From the NCBI GenBank assembly GCA_964370075.1, contig CAYJHC010000083.1, positions 1 through 7,639 on the forward strand: 7,639 bases of DNA, given 5' to 3'. Each line of letters begins with the position of its first letter. Position 1 is the stretch's first letter. The DNA is from CAYJHC01 sp964370075. Lineage in GTDB: Bacteria > Bacillota > Clostridia > Peptostreptococcales > Anaerovoracaceae. Positions 1-6,235 of the stretch are shown piece by piece. The position numbers and the translations under genes were made by a program. Under the pieces are notes generated by a model. The model was not told the origin of the DNA, made no database searches, and saw only the letters and a program-made list of their open reading frames with translations.

Positions 1-1061
1 TGCAAGATCGCCTAGTTGCTTTGCATGATTTAGATGCTCCATGGCGACCAGGGGATTTAAGGCAACGTAGTGGCCGTATAGAAAGGCAAGGAAATATGAA
101 TGAAGAGGCCAATATTTATAGATATGTTACTGAGTCTACATTTGATGCATATCTTTGGCAAACCTTAGAGAATAAACAAAAGTTCATATCGCAAATAATG
201 ACTTCAAAATCTCCAGTTCGTGCCTGTGATGATTTAGATGAGTCTGCATTATCATTTGCTGAAATCAAAGCACTTTGTGCAGGTAATCCAAAAATTAAGT
301 TGAAAATGGATTTGGATATTGATGTTGCAAAACTTAAGTTATTAAAGGCAAATCATCAAAGTACAAAATATATGTTAGAAGATAAAATCCTAAAATATTT
401 TCCGGAAAATATTAAGGCGAGTGAGGGCTATGTCAAAGGTTTTGAAAGAGACTTAATCACTCTTGCAGATAATACACCAAAGGAAGATGAATTTATGCCA
501 ATGTTAATTAAAGGTGATACTCTTATAGACAAGGATAATGCAGGTGCAGCGATTCTAGCTTGTATAAAAGAACTAAAAGGCAAAGATCCAGTTGAGATTG
601 GTACATATCGTGATTTTAAAATGTATCTTAGCTTTGATAGTTTTAGCAATGAACACAAGCTAACTTTAAAAGGTGCTATGAGTCACGTAGCTACGCTAGG
701 AAGCGATTTGAGGGGCAACCTGATACGTATTGACAATGCCTTAAATATGATGCCTACAAGGCTTAAATCAGCGCAGGAACAGTTAGAGAACTTTAAAAAT
801 CAAAAGGCAAATGCAGAGGTTGAAGTATTAAAACCATTTCCACAGGAGGAAGAGTTGCTAGAAAAAACAAAACGACTTACTGAGCTTGATATTGAACTAA
901 ATCTTGCTAATAATTCAGAAAGCGGCCTTGAGGAAAATGAGCCTGAAAAGCTTGAGGTGATTGAAAAATCTTCTAGGCCATCTGTGTTAGAAAGCCTTAA
1001 ATCGATACCAAAACAAAAGAATGAGATTAAAGAAAAAAAAGACAGACAGGAGGAACGATAA
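1..1061 (+). CDS. Large SNF2-type helicase of a conjugative element, C-terminal part (5' truncated)
   Basis: The reading frame is already open at base 3 and gives 352 codons before the TAA at 1059-1061, so this is only the tail of a longer protein. The first visible residues contain HDLDAPWRPGDLRQRSGRIERQG split over helicase motifs V-VI; QRSGRIERQG (about bases 60-90) matches the superfamily 2 motif VI with its arginine fingers. The rest is charged and mostly helical, with likely coiled-coil stretches, a KPFPQEEEL segment typical of this family, and a lysine/glutamate-rich end. From memory, full-length relatives in clostridial elements exceed 2,000 residues and often carry an N-terminal adenine methylase domain, which cannot be checked here. 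The stop overlaps the MobC start by one base, which supports co-translation with the mobilization genes. Its likely role is DNA unwinding or remodelling during element transfer, but the substrate is not shown by the sequence. Family assignment is firm; exact function is inferred. Confidence 0.88.
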   Translation, partial: QDRLVALHDLDAPWRPGDLRQRSGRIERQGNMNEEANIYRYVTESTFDAYLWQTLENKQKFISQIMTSKSPVRACDDLDESALSFAEIKALCAGNPKIKLKMDLDIDVAKLKLLKANHQSTKYMLEDKILKYFPENIKASEGYVKGFERDLITLADNTPKEDEFMPMLIKGDTLIDKDNAGAAILACIKELKGKDPVEIGTYRDFKMYLSFDSFSNEHKLTLKGAMSHVATLGSDLRGNLIRIDNALNMMPTRLKSAQEQLENFKNQKANAEVEVLKPFPQEEELLEKTKRLTELDIELNLANNSESGLEENEPEKLEVIEKSSRPSVLESLKSIPKQKNEIKEKKDRQEER

Positions 1062-1396
1062 TGGCAAAAAGACTTAGAAATATTCGCTTGCAGTGCCGAG
1101 TTACAGAAGAAGAAAAAAAGTTAGTAGAGCGTAATATGAATGTTCTTGGAACAAAAAACCTTGAAGCATATCTTCGTAAAATGGCGATTGATGGTTATAT
1201 TATTCAGCTAGATACTACAGATATACGAGAGCTCGTAAAAGTGCTTAGAATAACATCCAATAGTTTAAATCAGATTGCGAAGAGAGCTAATGAGACAGGG
1301 AATGTTTATCGTGATGATATTGAAGCTTTAGAAAAAAGTTATGCGAAAATGTGGGGAGCTGCTGAAGAAATAATGTTAAGGCTTGCGAGTATTTAA
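1061..1396 (+). CDS. mobC: Plasmid mobilization relaxosome protein MobC
   Basis: This 111-aa basic protein has the length and layout of MobC/NikA-type relaxosome accessory proteins. The N-terminus (MAKRLRNIRLQCRVTEEEKK) fits a ribbon-helix-helix DNA-binding arm, and the middle to C-terminal part carries the MobC signature ITSNSLNQIAKRANETG at about residues 66-82. Known family members bind oriT beside the nick site, help melt it and recruit the relaxase. The start ATG overlaps the helicase stop (TAATG), and AGGAGG at 1048-1053 lies 7 nt upstream, so the start is well supported. The relaxase partner is encoded about 540 bp downstream, after an intervening membrane protein gene. The stop codon sits inside a 37-bp dyad (1390-1426). 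Nothing appears truncated. The family call is secure; binding to the proposed oriT at 3345-3458 is inference. Confidence 0.88.
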   Translation: MAKRLRNIRLQCRVTEEEKKLVERNMNVLGTKNLEAYLRKMAIDGYIIQLDTTDIRELVKVLRITSNSLNQIAKRANETGNVYRDDIEALEKSYAKMWGAAEEIMLRLASI

Positions 1397-1426
1397 CTTC
1401 GTCCCAAATTGAGACAAAGTTAAATA
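1390..1426. repeat. 37-bp near-perfect dyad spanning the mobC stop codon
   Basis: The sequence is symmetric around base 1408, with 16 of 18 opposed positions complementary. The outer 10 bp (TATTTAACTT with AAGTTAAATA) are perfect, followed by a C/A mismatch, GTC/GAC, another C/A mismatch and CAA/TTG. It is AT-rich and no U-tract follows, so it is a weak terminator at best. The symmetry suits a dimeric protein-binding site or an mRNA hairpin protecting the 3' end. The rest of the gap (1427-1492) shows only one further weak stem, AATACCTA at 1428-1435 with TAGGTATT at 1459-1466. Confidence 0.6.
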
Positions 1427-1492
1427 GAATACCTAAACAATTTGAAGAAAACAAAATATAGGTATTTTATTTGTATTCAAAATTTGACACCC

Positions 1493-1520
1493 TCGACTCA
1501 AAAATAAACTTAGGTATAAT
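1493..1520 (+). promoter_or_regulatory. Probable sigma-A promoter of the small membrane protein gene
   Basis: A perfect TATAAT lies at 1515-1520, and TCGACT at 1493-1498 matches four of six bases of the -35 consensus with a 16-bp spacer. Transcription would start near 1527, about 33 nt before the ATG at 1560. A perfect TTGACA at 1484-1489 is 25 bp from this -10 and so is badly placed. Confidence 0.5.
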
Positions 1521-1559
1521 AAAAATAGAAATAAAAAATTTGATATGTGAGGTGTAAAA

Positions 1560-1856
1560 ATGATTAAATTTATGAGAGTCGTACTTAAAGTTATTCTTGC
1601 CCCGTTTATTATACTTTTCGGTTTTGGGATATTTTTATTCGAAAAAATCTTTGGGCTGATAGCAGGGGTTTCTATCATTTTATCTATTATATTTGCTATA
1701 TTCGGTGTGTGGTTCATCTTTGATCCAGTTTACAATTGGTCGGCGATTCCTACTCTTATTGTTGCCTTTTTATTATCTCCGTTAGGGATACCACTAATAG
1801 GAGGAATACTAATAGTAACTGCAGAAAATTTAAGAAATTGGTTAAAGCTTATATAA
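1560..1856 (+). CDS. Small integral membrane protein, CD1845 family
   Basis: The 98-aa product is almost entirely hydrophobic, with three likely membrane segments at about residues 9-28, 32-55 and 64-88. It has a short basic N-terminus (MIKFMRVVLKV) and a short cytoplasm-like end (ENLRNWLKLI). I recognise it as the CD1845-type protein commonly found between mobC and the relaxase gene in clostridial conjugative elements; its function is not known to me. A role at the membrane near the transfer apparatus is suggested by position only. The start is supported by GAGGTG at 1549-1554, 5 nt upstream. It appears to be a single-gene unit, with its own TATAAT promoter upstream and a strong intrinsic terminator 19 nt after the stop codon. 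No catalytic residues or signal peptidase site are apparent. The gene is certainly plausible as coding; the family name is from memory. Confidence 0.75.
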   Translation: MIKFMRVVLKVILAPFIILFGFGIFLFEKIFGLIAGVSIILSIIFAIFGVWFIFDPVYNWSAIPTLIVAFLLSPLGIPLIGGILIVTAENLRNWLKLI

Positions 1857-1870
1857 ACAAATAAATTAGT

Positions 1871-1879
1871 TGGTATAAG
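1871..1879 (+). promoter_or_regulatory. Possible extended -10 promoter for the relaxase gene
   Basis: The bases read TGGTATAAG, an extended -10 (TGn followed by TATAAG, five of six matches). There is no good -35 about 17 bp upstream. A start near 1886 would fall inside the left arm of the terminator hairpin, so transcripts from here would lack the outer stem and escape termination. Low confidence. Confidence 0.25.
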
Positions 1880-1918
1880 AGGTGGTAGTATAAATTGCTA
1901 CTGCCTCTTATTTTTTTT
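1875..1918 (+). terminator. Strong intrinsic terminator between membrane protein and relaxase genes
   Basis: ATAAGAGG at 1875-1882 pairs with CCTCTTAT at 1904-1911. The stem continues inward through two G-U pairs and GTAG/CTAC for about 14-16 bp, closing a small AT-rich loop. A run of eight T (1911-1918) follows. It terminates transcripts coming from the upstream gene. The relaxase Shine-Dalgarno begins only 5 nt after the T-run, so it also sits as a potential attenuator in front of that gene. Confidence 0.85.
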
Positions 1919-1922
1919 AGTA

Positions 1923-1928
1923 AGGAGG
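1923..1928 (+). promoter_or_regulatory. Ribosome binding site fixing the relaxase start at 1934
   Basis: AGGAGG lies 5 nt before ATG 1934. A longer in-frame start (TTG at 1895) would lie inside the terminator hairpin, has no ribosome binding site, and would add an unrelated hydrophobic 13-residue extension. Confidence 0.85.
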
Positions 1929-1933
1929 AGGCT

Positions 1934-3328
1934 ATGGCGGTTACAAGACTAATAGCAATGCACCAAAATAAAGGCAAGAGTATAGCACAATGTCTTGGTG
2001 ATAGGCTTAATTATGGAAAAAACAATGAAAAAACAAATGATGGTAAACTTATATCTGCTTATGAGTGTAATCCTGAAGTGGCACAAGGAGAATTTATGCT
2101 TGCCAAAAGAAGATATGATGACATTACTGGGAGAAAACAAAGGAGCAATGTAATAGCATATCAGCTAAGGCAGAGTTTCAAGCCTGATGAAATTACACCT
2201 GAAGTTGCAAATAAAATTGGCTATGAGTTAGCACTGAGATTTACTAAAGGCAATCATGCATTTATAGTTTGCACTCATATTGACAAATCACATATTCATA
2301 ATCATATCTATTTCAATTCTACTTCGATTGATTGCACAAAAAAATTTAGAGATTTTCTTGGAAGTGGTAGAGCTCTTGCAAAAGTTTCGGATATTATTTG
2401 TCTTGAAAATGGGTTATCTATTATAGAAAACCCTAAGAGAACTAAAGGGCATTATGGAAAATGGCTTGGGGATAATAAGCAACTTAGTCATAGTGACAAA
2501 CTTCGAATTGCCATAGATGAAGCACTAACTAATAAGCCGAACTCTATTGAAGCGCTGTATGAATCTATAATGGAAGTTGGATATGAAATTAAGCGAGGAA
2601 AAAACATTAGCTTTAAGAGTAAAGAACAGAAAAAATTTATTCGTTTAAAATCCCTTGGTGAAGAATATTCTGAAGAATTTTTAGAAAATATTATTAAGGG
2701 CAAGGTTAAAATGGTAGCTTCAAGATCTGTACACTCACAGAAAAAAGTGGATTGGCTTATAGATATTCAGAAGAAACTAGATGAAGGTAAAGGCGGTGGG
2801 TATGAGCACTTTGCAAAAATTCATAATGCAAAACAAAGAGCGAAAACTCTGTATTACTTACGGGAAAACAATCTGAAAAGTTATGAAGAACTAGAACAAA
2901 GAACAGATAGAACTACCACTTGTTTCAATAAATTAAGCAACGAAATAAAAGCCTATGAAAAACGCATGGCCGAGATTAAAGTTTTGCAAACGCATATAAG
3001 AAATTATCATAAAACTAAAGATATCTATGTAGCATATCGTAATACAGGTTATTCTAAAAAATTTTATGCTGAAAACGAGAGCGAGCTTATAATTCACAAA
3101 GCTGCAAAGAAGGCTTTTGATGAACTTAGTGTAAAAAAATTACCAACTCTAAAGGCACTTAATGGAGAATTTGCAATGTTACTTTCACGTAAGAAAAAAA
3201 CTTATGCCCAGCACAAAGAAATCAAAAAAGAAATGCAAGAATTGCTTATCGTAAAGAACAATATTGATAGTGTTTTAGCTATTAAAGATGCGAAAAAGGG
3301 TCAAGAAAAAACACAGAGTGAGAGATAA
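1934..3328 (+). CDS. mobA: MobA/VirD2-type relaxase (MOBP class)
   Basis: The protein is 464 aa from the ATG chosen on its ribosome binding site. The N-terminal half is the relaxase domain: a candidate catalytic Tyr27 lies in DRLNYGK (motif I), and the metal-binding motif III reads HIDKSHIHNHIYFNS, with His115, Asp117, His120, His122 and His124 in the HxDxxHxHxH pattern. Relaxases of this class cut one strand at the oriT nic site through a phosphotyrosine bond, then pilot and religate the strand in the recipient. The C-terminal half (about residue 260 on) is lysine-rich, helical and coiled-coil-like, as expected for a part that contacts MobC or the coupling protein. Just upstream is an intrinsic terminator, so expression depends on readthrough or a promoter embedded in it. 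Just downstream is the putative oriT. All key residues are present and the length is normal. The motif I tyrosine is an assignment by position. Confidence 0.93.
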   Translation: MAVTRLIAMHQNKGKSIAQCLGDRLNYGKNNEKTNDGKLISAYECNPEVAQGEFMLAKRRYDDITGRKQRSNVIAYQLRQSFKPDEITPEVANKIGYELALRFTKGNHAFIVCTHIDKSHIHNHIYFNSTSIDCTKKFRDFLGSGRALAKVSDIICLENGLSIIENPKRTKGHYGKWLGDNKQLSHSDKLRIAIDEALTNKPNSIEALYESIMEVGYEIKRGKNISFKSKEQKKFIRLKSLGEEYSEEFLENIIKGKVKMVASRSVHSQKKVDWLIDIQKKLDEGKGGGYEHFAKIHNAKQRAKTLYYLRENNLKSYEELEQRTDRTTTCFNKLSNEIKAYEKRMAEIKVLQTHIRNYHKTKDIYVAYRNTGYSKKFYAENESELIIHKAAKKAFDELSVKKLPTLKALNGEFAMLLSRKKKTYAQHKEIKKEMQELLIVKNNIDSVLAIKDAKKGQEKTQSER

Positions 3329-3344
3329 TCGAACGGTGCTTTAA

Positions 3345-3458
3345 GCAACATTTATGTTGCGTAGTTTCACAATTTATTGTGGGGGGAAAAGGGTTTGGGA
3401 ATTTCCCAACAAGCGTTTGTGGTCGCTGTGGGCGACCACAAGCCCTGCTTGCCAAAAT
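3345..3458 (+). other. Candidate origin of transfer (oriT) region
   Basis: The 171-bp gap between the relaxase and tnpV genes contains no gene but is dense in symmetry. There are small hairpins at 3345-3360 (GCAACA/TGTTGC) and 3368-3381 (CACAAT/ATTGTG), and TTGGGAA/TTCCCAA at 3395-3409. Next come a G-rich tract at 3381-3399 and a large bulged hairpin at 3410-3451. The stretch 3381-3455 is clearly richer in G+C than its surroundings. CCTGC at 3444-3448, just 3' of the hairpin's main stem, resembles the core of the MOBP nick consensus YATCCTGY, which would put the cut after G3447. The following GCTTGCC also recalls nick regions of some Gram-positive mobilizable plasmids, but that is memory only. 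A position next to the relaxase gene is usual for oriT. Confidence 0.65.
3410..3451. repeat. Bulged long hairpin of the putative oriT
   Basis: TTGTGGTCGC (3417-3426) pairs perfectly with GCGACCACAA (3432-3441) around the loop TGTGG. A T-G pair and a G-C pair extend it to 3415/3443. An outer 5-bp stem, CAAGC (3410-3414) with GCTTG (3447-3451), leaves CCT (3444-3446) as a bulge on the 3' side. No T-run follows, so it is not a transcription terminator. The expected use is MobC/relaxase recognition or strand-closure recognition in single-stranded form. Confidence 0.8.
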
Positions 3459-3466
3459 CGAAATAT

Positions 3467-3472
3467 TATAAT
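3467..3472 (+). promoter_or_regulatory. Possible -10 box for tnpV
   Basis: A perfect TATAAT lies 28 bases before the tnpV ATG. The only good -35 match, TTGCCA at 3449-3454, is 12 bp away, which is too close for normal spacing. If active, this promoter would overlap the putative nick region and couple tnpV expression to relaxosome occupancy. Weak call. Confidence 0.3.
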
Positions 3473-3499
3473 TACACATAAGAAAGACGAGGTTTTATT

Positions 3500-3880
3500 A
3501 TGAAAAAAGAATACTTTAACGAGAAAAATGGACTATGGTACGATTTAGGTGAAGATGATATTTACTACCCAAGAATTAAGCTAAATAACAAAAAACATAA
3601 GCCGATTGGCAAATATGGAATGCTTAGAAAGCATTTTTTGATGCAGTATCATTCAGCGTTATTTAGCCATTTGTTGCTGTCAGAAACATTGAATGAGCAT
3701 TTGTATGAAATAAATACTAAAGCACAGGCTATGGTGGATAAGTTGGTTGAAGAAATGGCAAAAAACGAGGGTTGCAATAGCGAACTCAAGATGAGAGAGC
3801 AAATGAAATGGGTTGGGCTTATGAATAACTATCATGCGTGTGCTGAGGAGATTGTTTTAAGGGAAGTAGTTTACAACTAA
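3500..3880 (+). CDS. tnpV: TnpV family transposon-encoded protein
   Basis: The 126-aa protein matches the TnpV pattern I remember from clostridial mobilizable and conjugative elements. It has a short variable start with a GLWYDLG segment, then IGKYGMLRKHFL at about residues 35-46, a central HLLLSETLNEHLYEI helix, and the conserved end MKWVGLMNNYHACAEEIVLREVVY at about residues 101-124, here quoted by position with its core NNxxxxAEEIVL. It is soluble and mostly helical, with no catalytic motif visible and no known function. The start is supported by ACGAGG (3487-3492), 7 nt upstream. It lies between the putative oriT and the restriction-modification cassette, in what may be the first DNA to enter a recipient. 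TnpV genes are often found at cargo boundaries of such elements, which fits this placement. The family call is good; any role in transposition or establishment is speculation. Confidence 0.8.
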   Translation: MKKEYFNEKNGLWYDLGEDDIYYPRIKLNNKKHKPIGKYGMLRKHFLMQYHSALFSHLLLSETLNEHLYEINTKAQAMVDKLVEEMAKNEGCNSELKMREQMKWVGLMNNYHACAEEIVLREVVYN

Positions 3881-3883
3881 ATA

Positions 3884-3927
3884 TTCAATATGTACAGCTG
3901 TATATAATTACAGCTGTACATATTGAA
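3884..3927. repeat. Perfect 19-bp inverted repeat, probable operator of the downstream regulator
   Basis: The left arm 3884-3902 (TTCAATATGTACAGCTGTA) is an exact reverse complement of the right arm 3909-3927, separated by TATAAT. Each arm also contains a self-palindrome, TACAGCTGTA (3893-3902 and 3909-3918), with centres 16 bp apart, so two dimer sites are possible. The right arm covers the -35 box of the regulator promoter. No T-run flanks either side, so a terminator role is unlikely. The likely ligand is the XRE protein encoded at 3964. Confidence 0.75.
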
Positions 3928-3943
3928 AGGAAAATGATATAAT
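3915..3943 (+). promoter_or_regulatory. Promoter of the regulator/restriction-modification operon
   Basis: TATAAT at 3938-3943 is preceded by TGA, giving an extended -10. TGTACA at 3915-3920 matches four of six -35 bases at the ideal 17-bp spacing. The -35 lies inside the right arm of the 19-bp inverted repeat. Transcription would start near 3950, leaving a leader of only about 14 nt that begins at the Shine-Dalgarno. Confidence 0.7.
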
Positions 3944-3950
3944 CTATACG

Positions 3951-3956
3951 AGGAGG
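3951..3956 (+). promoter_or_regulatory. Ribosome binding site fixing the regulator start at 3964
   Basis: AGGAGG is 7 nt before ATG 3964 but only 1 nt before the in-frame ATG at 3958, so the second ATG is the workable start. Confidence 0.8.
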
Positions 3957-3963
3957 TATGTGT

Positions 3964-4221
3964 ATGGATAAAATATTTGATTTTGGTCATTTTGAAATTA
4001 CTATTGAAGATTATATAAAAAAGAATAATATTAGTAAAAATAAACTTGCCCAAAAAGCTAACCTCCAAAGAACACAATTAAATTCATATTGTAATAATAA
4101 GATTAAACGTGTTGATTTTGATGTGCTTGCACGAATTTGCTATGCATTAGATTGTGAAATTTCTGATGTAATTTGCTATATAAAACCACAAACAGGAGAA
4201 AGAGGAAAAGAAAATGAGTGA
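3964..4221 (+). CDS. XRE/Cro-type HTH transcriptional regulator of the restriction-modification operon
   Basis: The 85-aa protein is essentially one helix-turn-helix domain of the short Cro/C1 type (HTH_26-like). Helix 2 is about residues 24-34 (SKNKLAQKANL), the recognition helix about 35-45 (QRTQLNSYCNN), and the LARICYALDCEISDVICY segment (55-72) forms the last helices. A basic, polar tail follows. The gene overlaps the methyltransferase gene by 8 nt, and its promoter is covered by a perfect inverted repeat. This arrangement is what one expects of an autoregulator that sets the level or timing of the enzyme genes, similar in role to C proteins of restriction-modification systems. The start was set by AGGAGG spacing. 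It could instead repress only itself, or answer to another signal of the element. The fold is secure; the operator match and control role are inferred. Confidence 0.85.
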   Translation: MDKIFDFGHFEITIEDYIKKNNISKNKLAQKANLQRTQLNSYCNNKIKRVDFDVLARICYALDCEISDVICYIKPQTGERGKENE

Positions 4222-6235
4222 TAAAAAGGTAATAGTAATTCCAGATGGTAAAGTTTGTGATTATATAGATGGTAAATTTAGAAATGATACACCTGAAGAA
4301 TATGTTAGACAGACTATTGAGAAACGTTTAATCAACGAACATAAATATATAACTAACCAAGTTAAGGTTGAATACACACTCCAACTTGGTTCACGCAAAC
4401 CTAGAGCAGATATAGTTATTTTCAATAAAGATTGTGAAACTCAAACCCAAGAAAATATTAAAATAATTATTGAATGTAAAAAAGAAACTGTGGATGCCAA
4501 AAACGCAAAAGAAGGAATCGGACAACTGCAATCATATATGTCTGCTTGTGCTAATTGTCAATGGGGTATGTGGACTAACGGAATACAAAAATTTGTATTT
4601 AGAAAGAACATTAACGAAAAAGGCGAAGTGATATTTGAGGACTATAATGATATCCCGTCAGCTGATGGAAATCTTGATGATATTGATAGACCAAAAAGAA
4701 ACACATTAAAGAATGCCTCAGATGATAATCTGTTGTTTGTGTTTAAAACTTGTCACAATCACATACATGTTAATGATGGACTACAAAAGCAACCAGCTTT
4801 TTTTGAATTGCTTAAAGTTATTTTTTGCAAAATAGAAGATGAAAGAGATATACCGAAACCTCTAGAGTTCTATGCACAATCTGGCGAAAGAAACAACCCA
4901 GATGGACAGTTAACAGTTAAAAAACGTATTTCAAAAATATTCGAAAGAGTTAAATTAAAACATGGAAAAATATTTGATGCCAACGATGAAATTAAATTAC
5001 ATCCAAGAAGTTTAGCATATATAGTTAGTGAATTACAAAAGTATAGTTTGCTAAATACTCACATAGATATTAAAGGTAAAGCTTATGAAGAAATTGTAGG
5101 TTCAAATTTACGTGGAGATAGAGGAGAATTTTTTACGCCAAGAAATGTAATGAAAATGGTTGTTGAAATGGTAAATCCTCAAATAGACGAAAAAGTTTTG
5201 GATAGTTCTTGTGGGACAGGTGGATTTTTAGTTACTGCGATGACACATGTAATTCAAAAACTTGAAGTAGAGTTTTCGAACGATATGGGAATTCCAAGAA
5301 AAGAATGGGACAGCGATACAATAAGAGCATTTCAAGATAGAATTTCTGAAATGGCTAAGAATTGTTTCTTCGGTTTTGATATAAATCCAGATTTAGTAAA
5401 AGCTACAAAAATGAACATGGTTATGAACAATGATGGTAGTGGAAACATTTTGCAAACAAATTCATTATTACCACCCCATGAATGGAAGGACGAATTTAAA
5501 TCAAAATTAGCAGAAGCTTTAAATGTTGAAAAAGAATCTATACGTAATTTTAAATCTCTTGAATTTTTGGATGTAATTGTCACTAATCCCCCATTTGGTA
5601 GTAAAATACCAATTAAGGATAAGGAAATTTTAGAGCAATATGAACTAGCTAATATATGGGAAAATGATAAGAAAAAAGGTACTTGGACTAAAACTGACAG
5701 ATATCAATCGTCAGTTCCACCAGAAATTCTTTTCATTGAAAGATGTATTCAACTGCTTGTTCCTGGTGGTCGATTAGGTATTGTGTTACCAGATTCAATT
5801 TTAGGATCTCCAGGCTTAGGATATATACGCGAATGGTTAATACAAAATACGAAAATCATTGCTAGCATTGACTTGCATGTTGATACTTTCCAACCTAGAA
5901 ATGGAACGCAGACTTCAGTGTTAATTCTTCAAAAGAAAACACAAACTGAAAAAGATAACGAACAGAAAACTGGAAACATGGCTGATTATAGTATTTTTAT
6001 GGCAATGGTAGAAAAAGTTGGTCATGATAAAAGAGGTACACCTATCTTTAAAAGAGATGCTGAAGGTAATGAAATATTAGTGCCGGATATCAATAATACC
6101 CTTGTTCTGGATACCACTGGAGATGGTGATAGAACTGTATCTCGCCAACAAAAGGTTAAAGAGCTTGACGATCAAACAATTGAGGTTCCTGAAATATTTG
6201 CTAAGTGGAAAATTCAGGAGGGAATATCATGGTAG
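4214..6235 (+). CDS. Fused restriction nuclease and N6-adenine DNA methyltransferase (HsdM-like, BcgI-A-like layout)
   Basis: This 673-aa protein joins two enzymes. Residues 1 to about 150 look like the HsdR N-terminal PD-(D/E)xK nuclease domain: RKPRAD with Asp66, IIIECKK with Glu87 and Lys89, and a QxxxY motif (Gln104, Tyr108). A helical linker (about 165-290) leads into a gamma-class HsdM methyltransferase with GEFFTPR (304-310), SAM-binding motif I DSSCGTGGFL (330-339) and catalytic NPPF (458-461). It should methylate adenine and cut DNA, with target choice supplied by the specificity protein encoded next, whose start overlaps its stop by 7 nt. It lacks helicase motifs, so it is not a classical HsdR. 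Size and layout resemble Type IIB/IIG enzymes such as BcgI A subunit. The start ATG has only a weak GAGG at 4202-4205 and overlaps the regulator by 8 nt, suggesting translational coupling. All key residues are present, so activity is expected. An hsdR beyond the window cannot be excluded. Confidence 0.88.
   Translation: MSDKKVIVIPDGKVCDYIDGKFRNDTPEEYVRQTIEKRLINEHKYITNQVKVEYTLQLGSRKPRADIVIFNKDCETQTQENIKIIIECKKETVDAKNAKEGIGQLQSYMSACANCQWGMWTNGIQKFVFRKNINEKGEVIFEDYNDIPSADGNLDDIDRPKRNTLKNASDDNLLFVFKTCHNHIHVNDGLQKQPAFFELLKVIFCKIEDERDIPKPLEFYAQSGERNNPDGQLTVKKRISKIFERVKLKHGKIFDANDEIKLHPRSLAYIVSELQKYSLLNTHIDIKGKAYEEIVGSNLRGDRGEFFTPRNVMKMVVEMVNPQIDEKVLDSSCGTGGFLVTAMTHVIQKLEVEFSNDMGIPRKEWDSDTIRAFQDRISEMAKNCFFGFDINPDLVKATKMNMVMNNDGSGNILQTNSLLPPHEWKDEFKSKLAEALNVEKESIRNFKSLEFLDVIVTNPPFGSKIPIKDKEILEQYELANIWENDKKKGTWTKTDRYQSSVPPEILFIERCIQLLVPGGRLGIVLPDSILGSPGLGYIREWLIQNTKIIASIDLHVDTFQPRNGTQTSVLILQKKTQTEKDNEQKTGNMADYSIFMAMVEKVGHDKRGTPIFKRDAEGNEILVPDINNTLVLDTTGDGDRTVSRQQKVKELDDQTIEVPEIFAKWKIQEGISW

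Noticed and set aside
1428..1473. AATACCTA/TAGGTATT stem followed by TTATTT as a terminator for mobC
   Set aside because: The stem is only 8 bp and AT-rich, and its loop is 23 nt. Too weak to call.
1484..1489. Perfect TTGACA as the -35 of the membrane protein promoter
   Set aside because: It is 25 bp from the TATAAT at 1515-1520, and there is no acceptable -10 about 17 bp downstream. TCGACT at 1493 is better spaced.
1895..1933. N-terminal extension of the relaxase from TTG 1895
   Set aside because: It lies inside the terminator hairpin and T-run and lacks a ribosome binding site; ATG 1934 has AGGAGG at good spacing.
3884..3927. 19-bp inverted repeat as a bidirectional terminator after tnpV
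   Set aside because: No T-run follows on either strand, while it overlaps a well-spaced -35 box, so an operator fits better.
3884..3927. Inverted repeat as the end of an insertion sequence or a CRISPR unit
   Set aside because: The arms are adjacent rather than flanking an element, no transposase gene or second copy is present, and there are no regularly spaced repeats in the window.
3958..3963. ATG 3958 as start of the XRE regulator
   Set aside because: It is 1 nt from AGGAGG, too close for initiation; ATG 3964 is 7 nt away.
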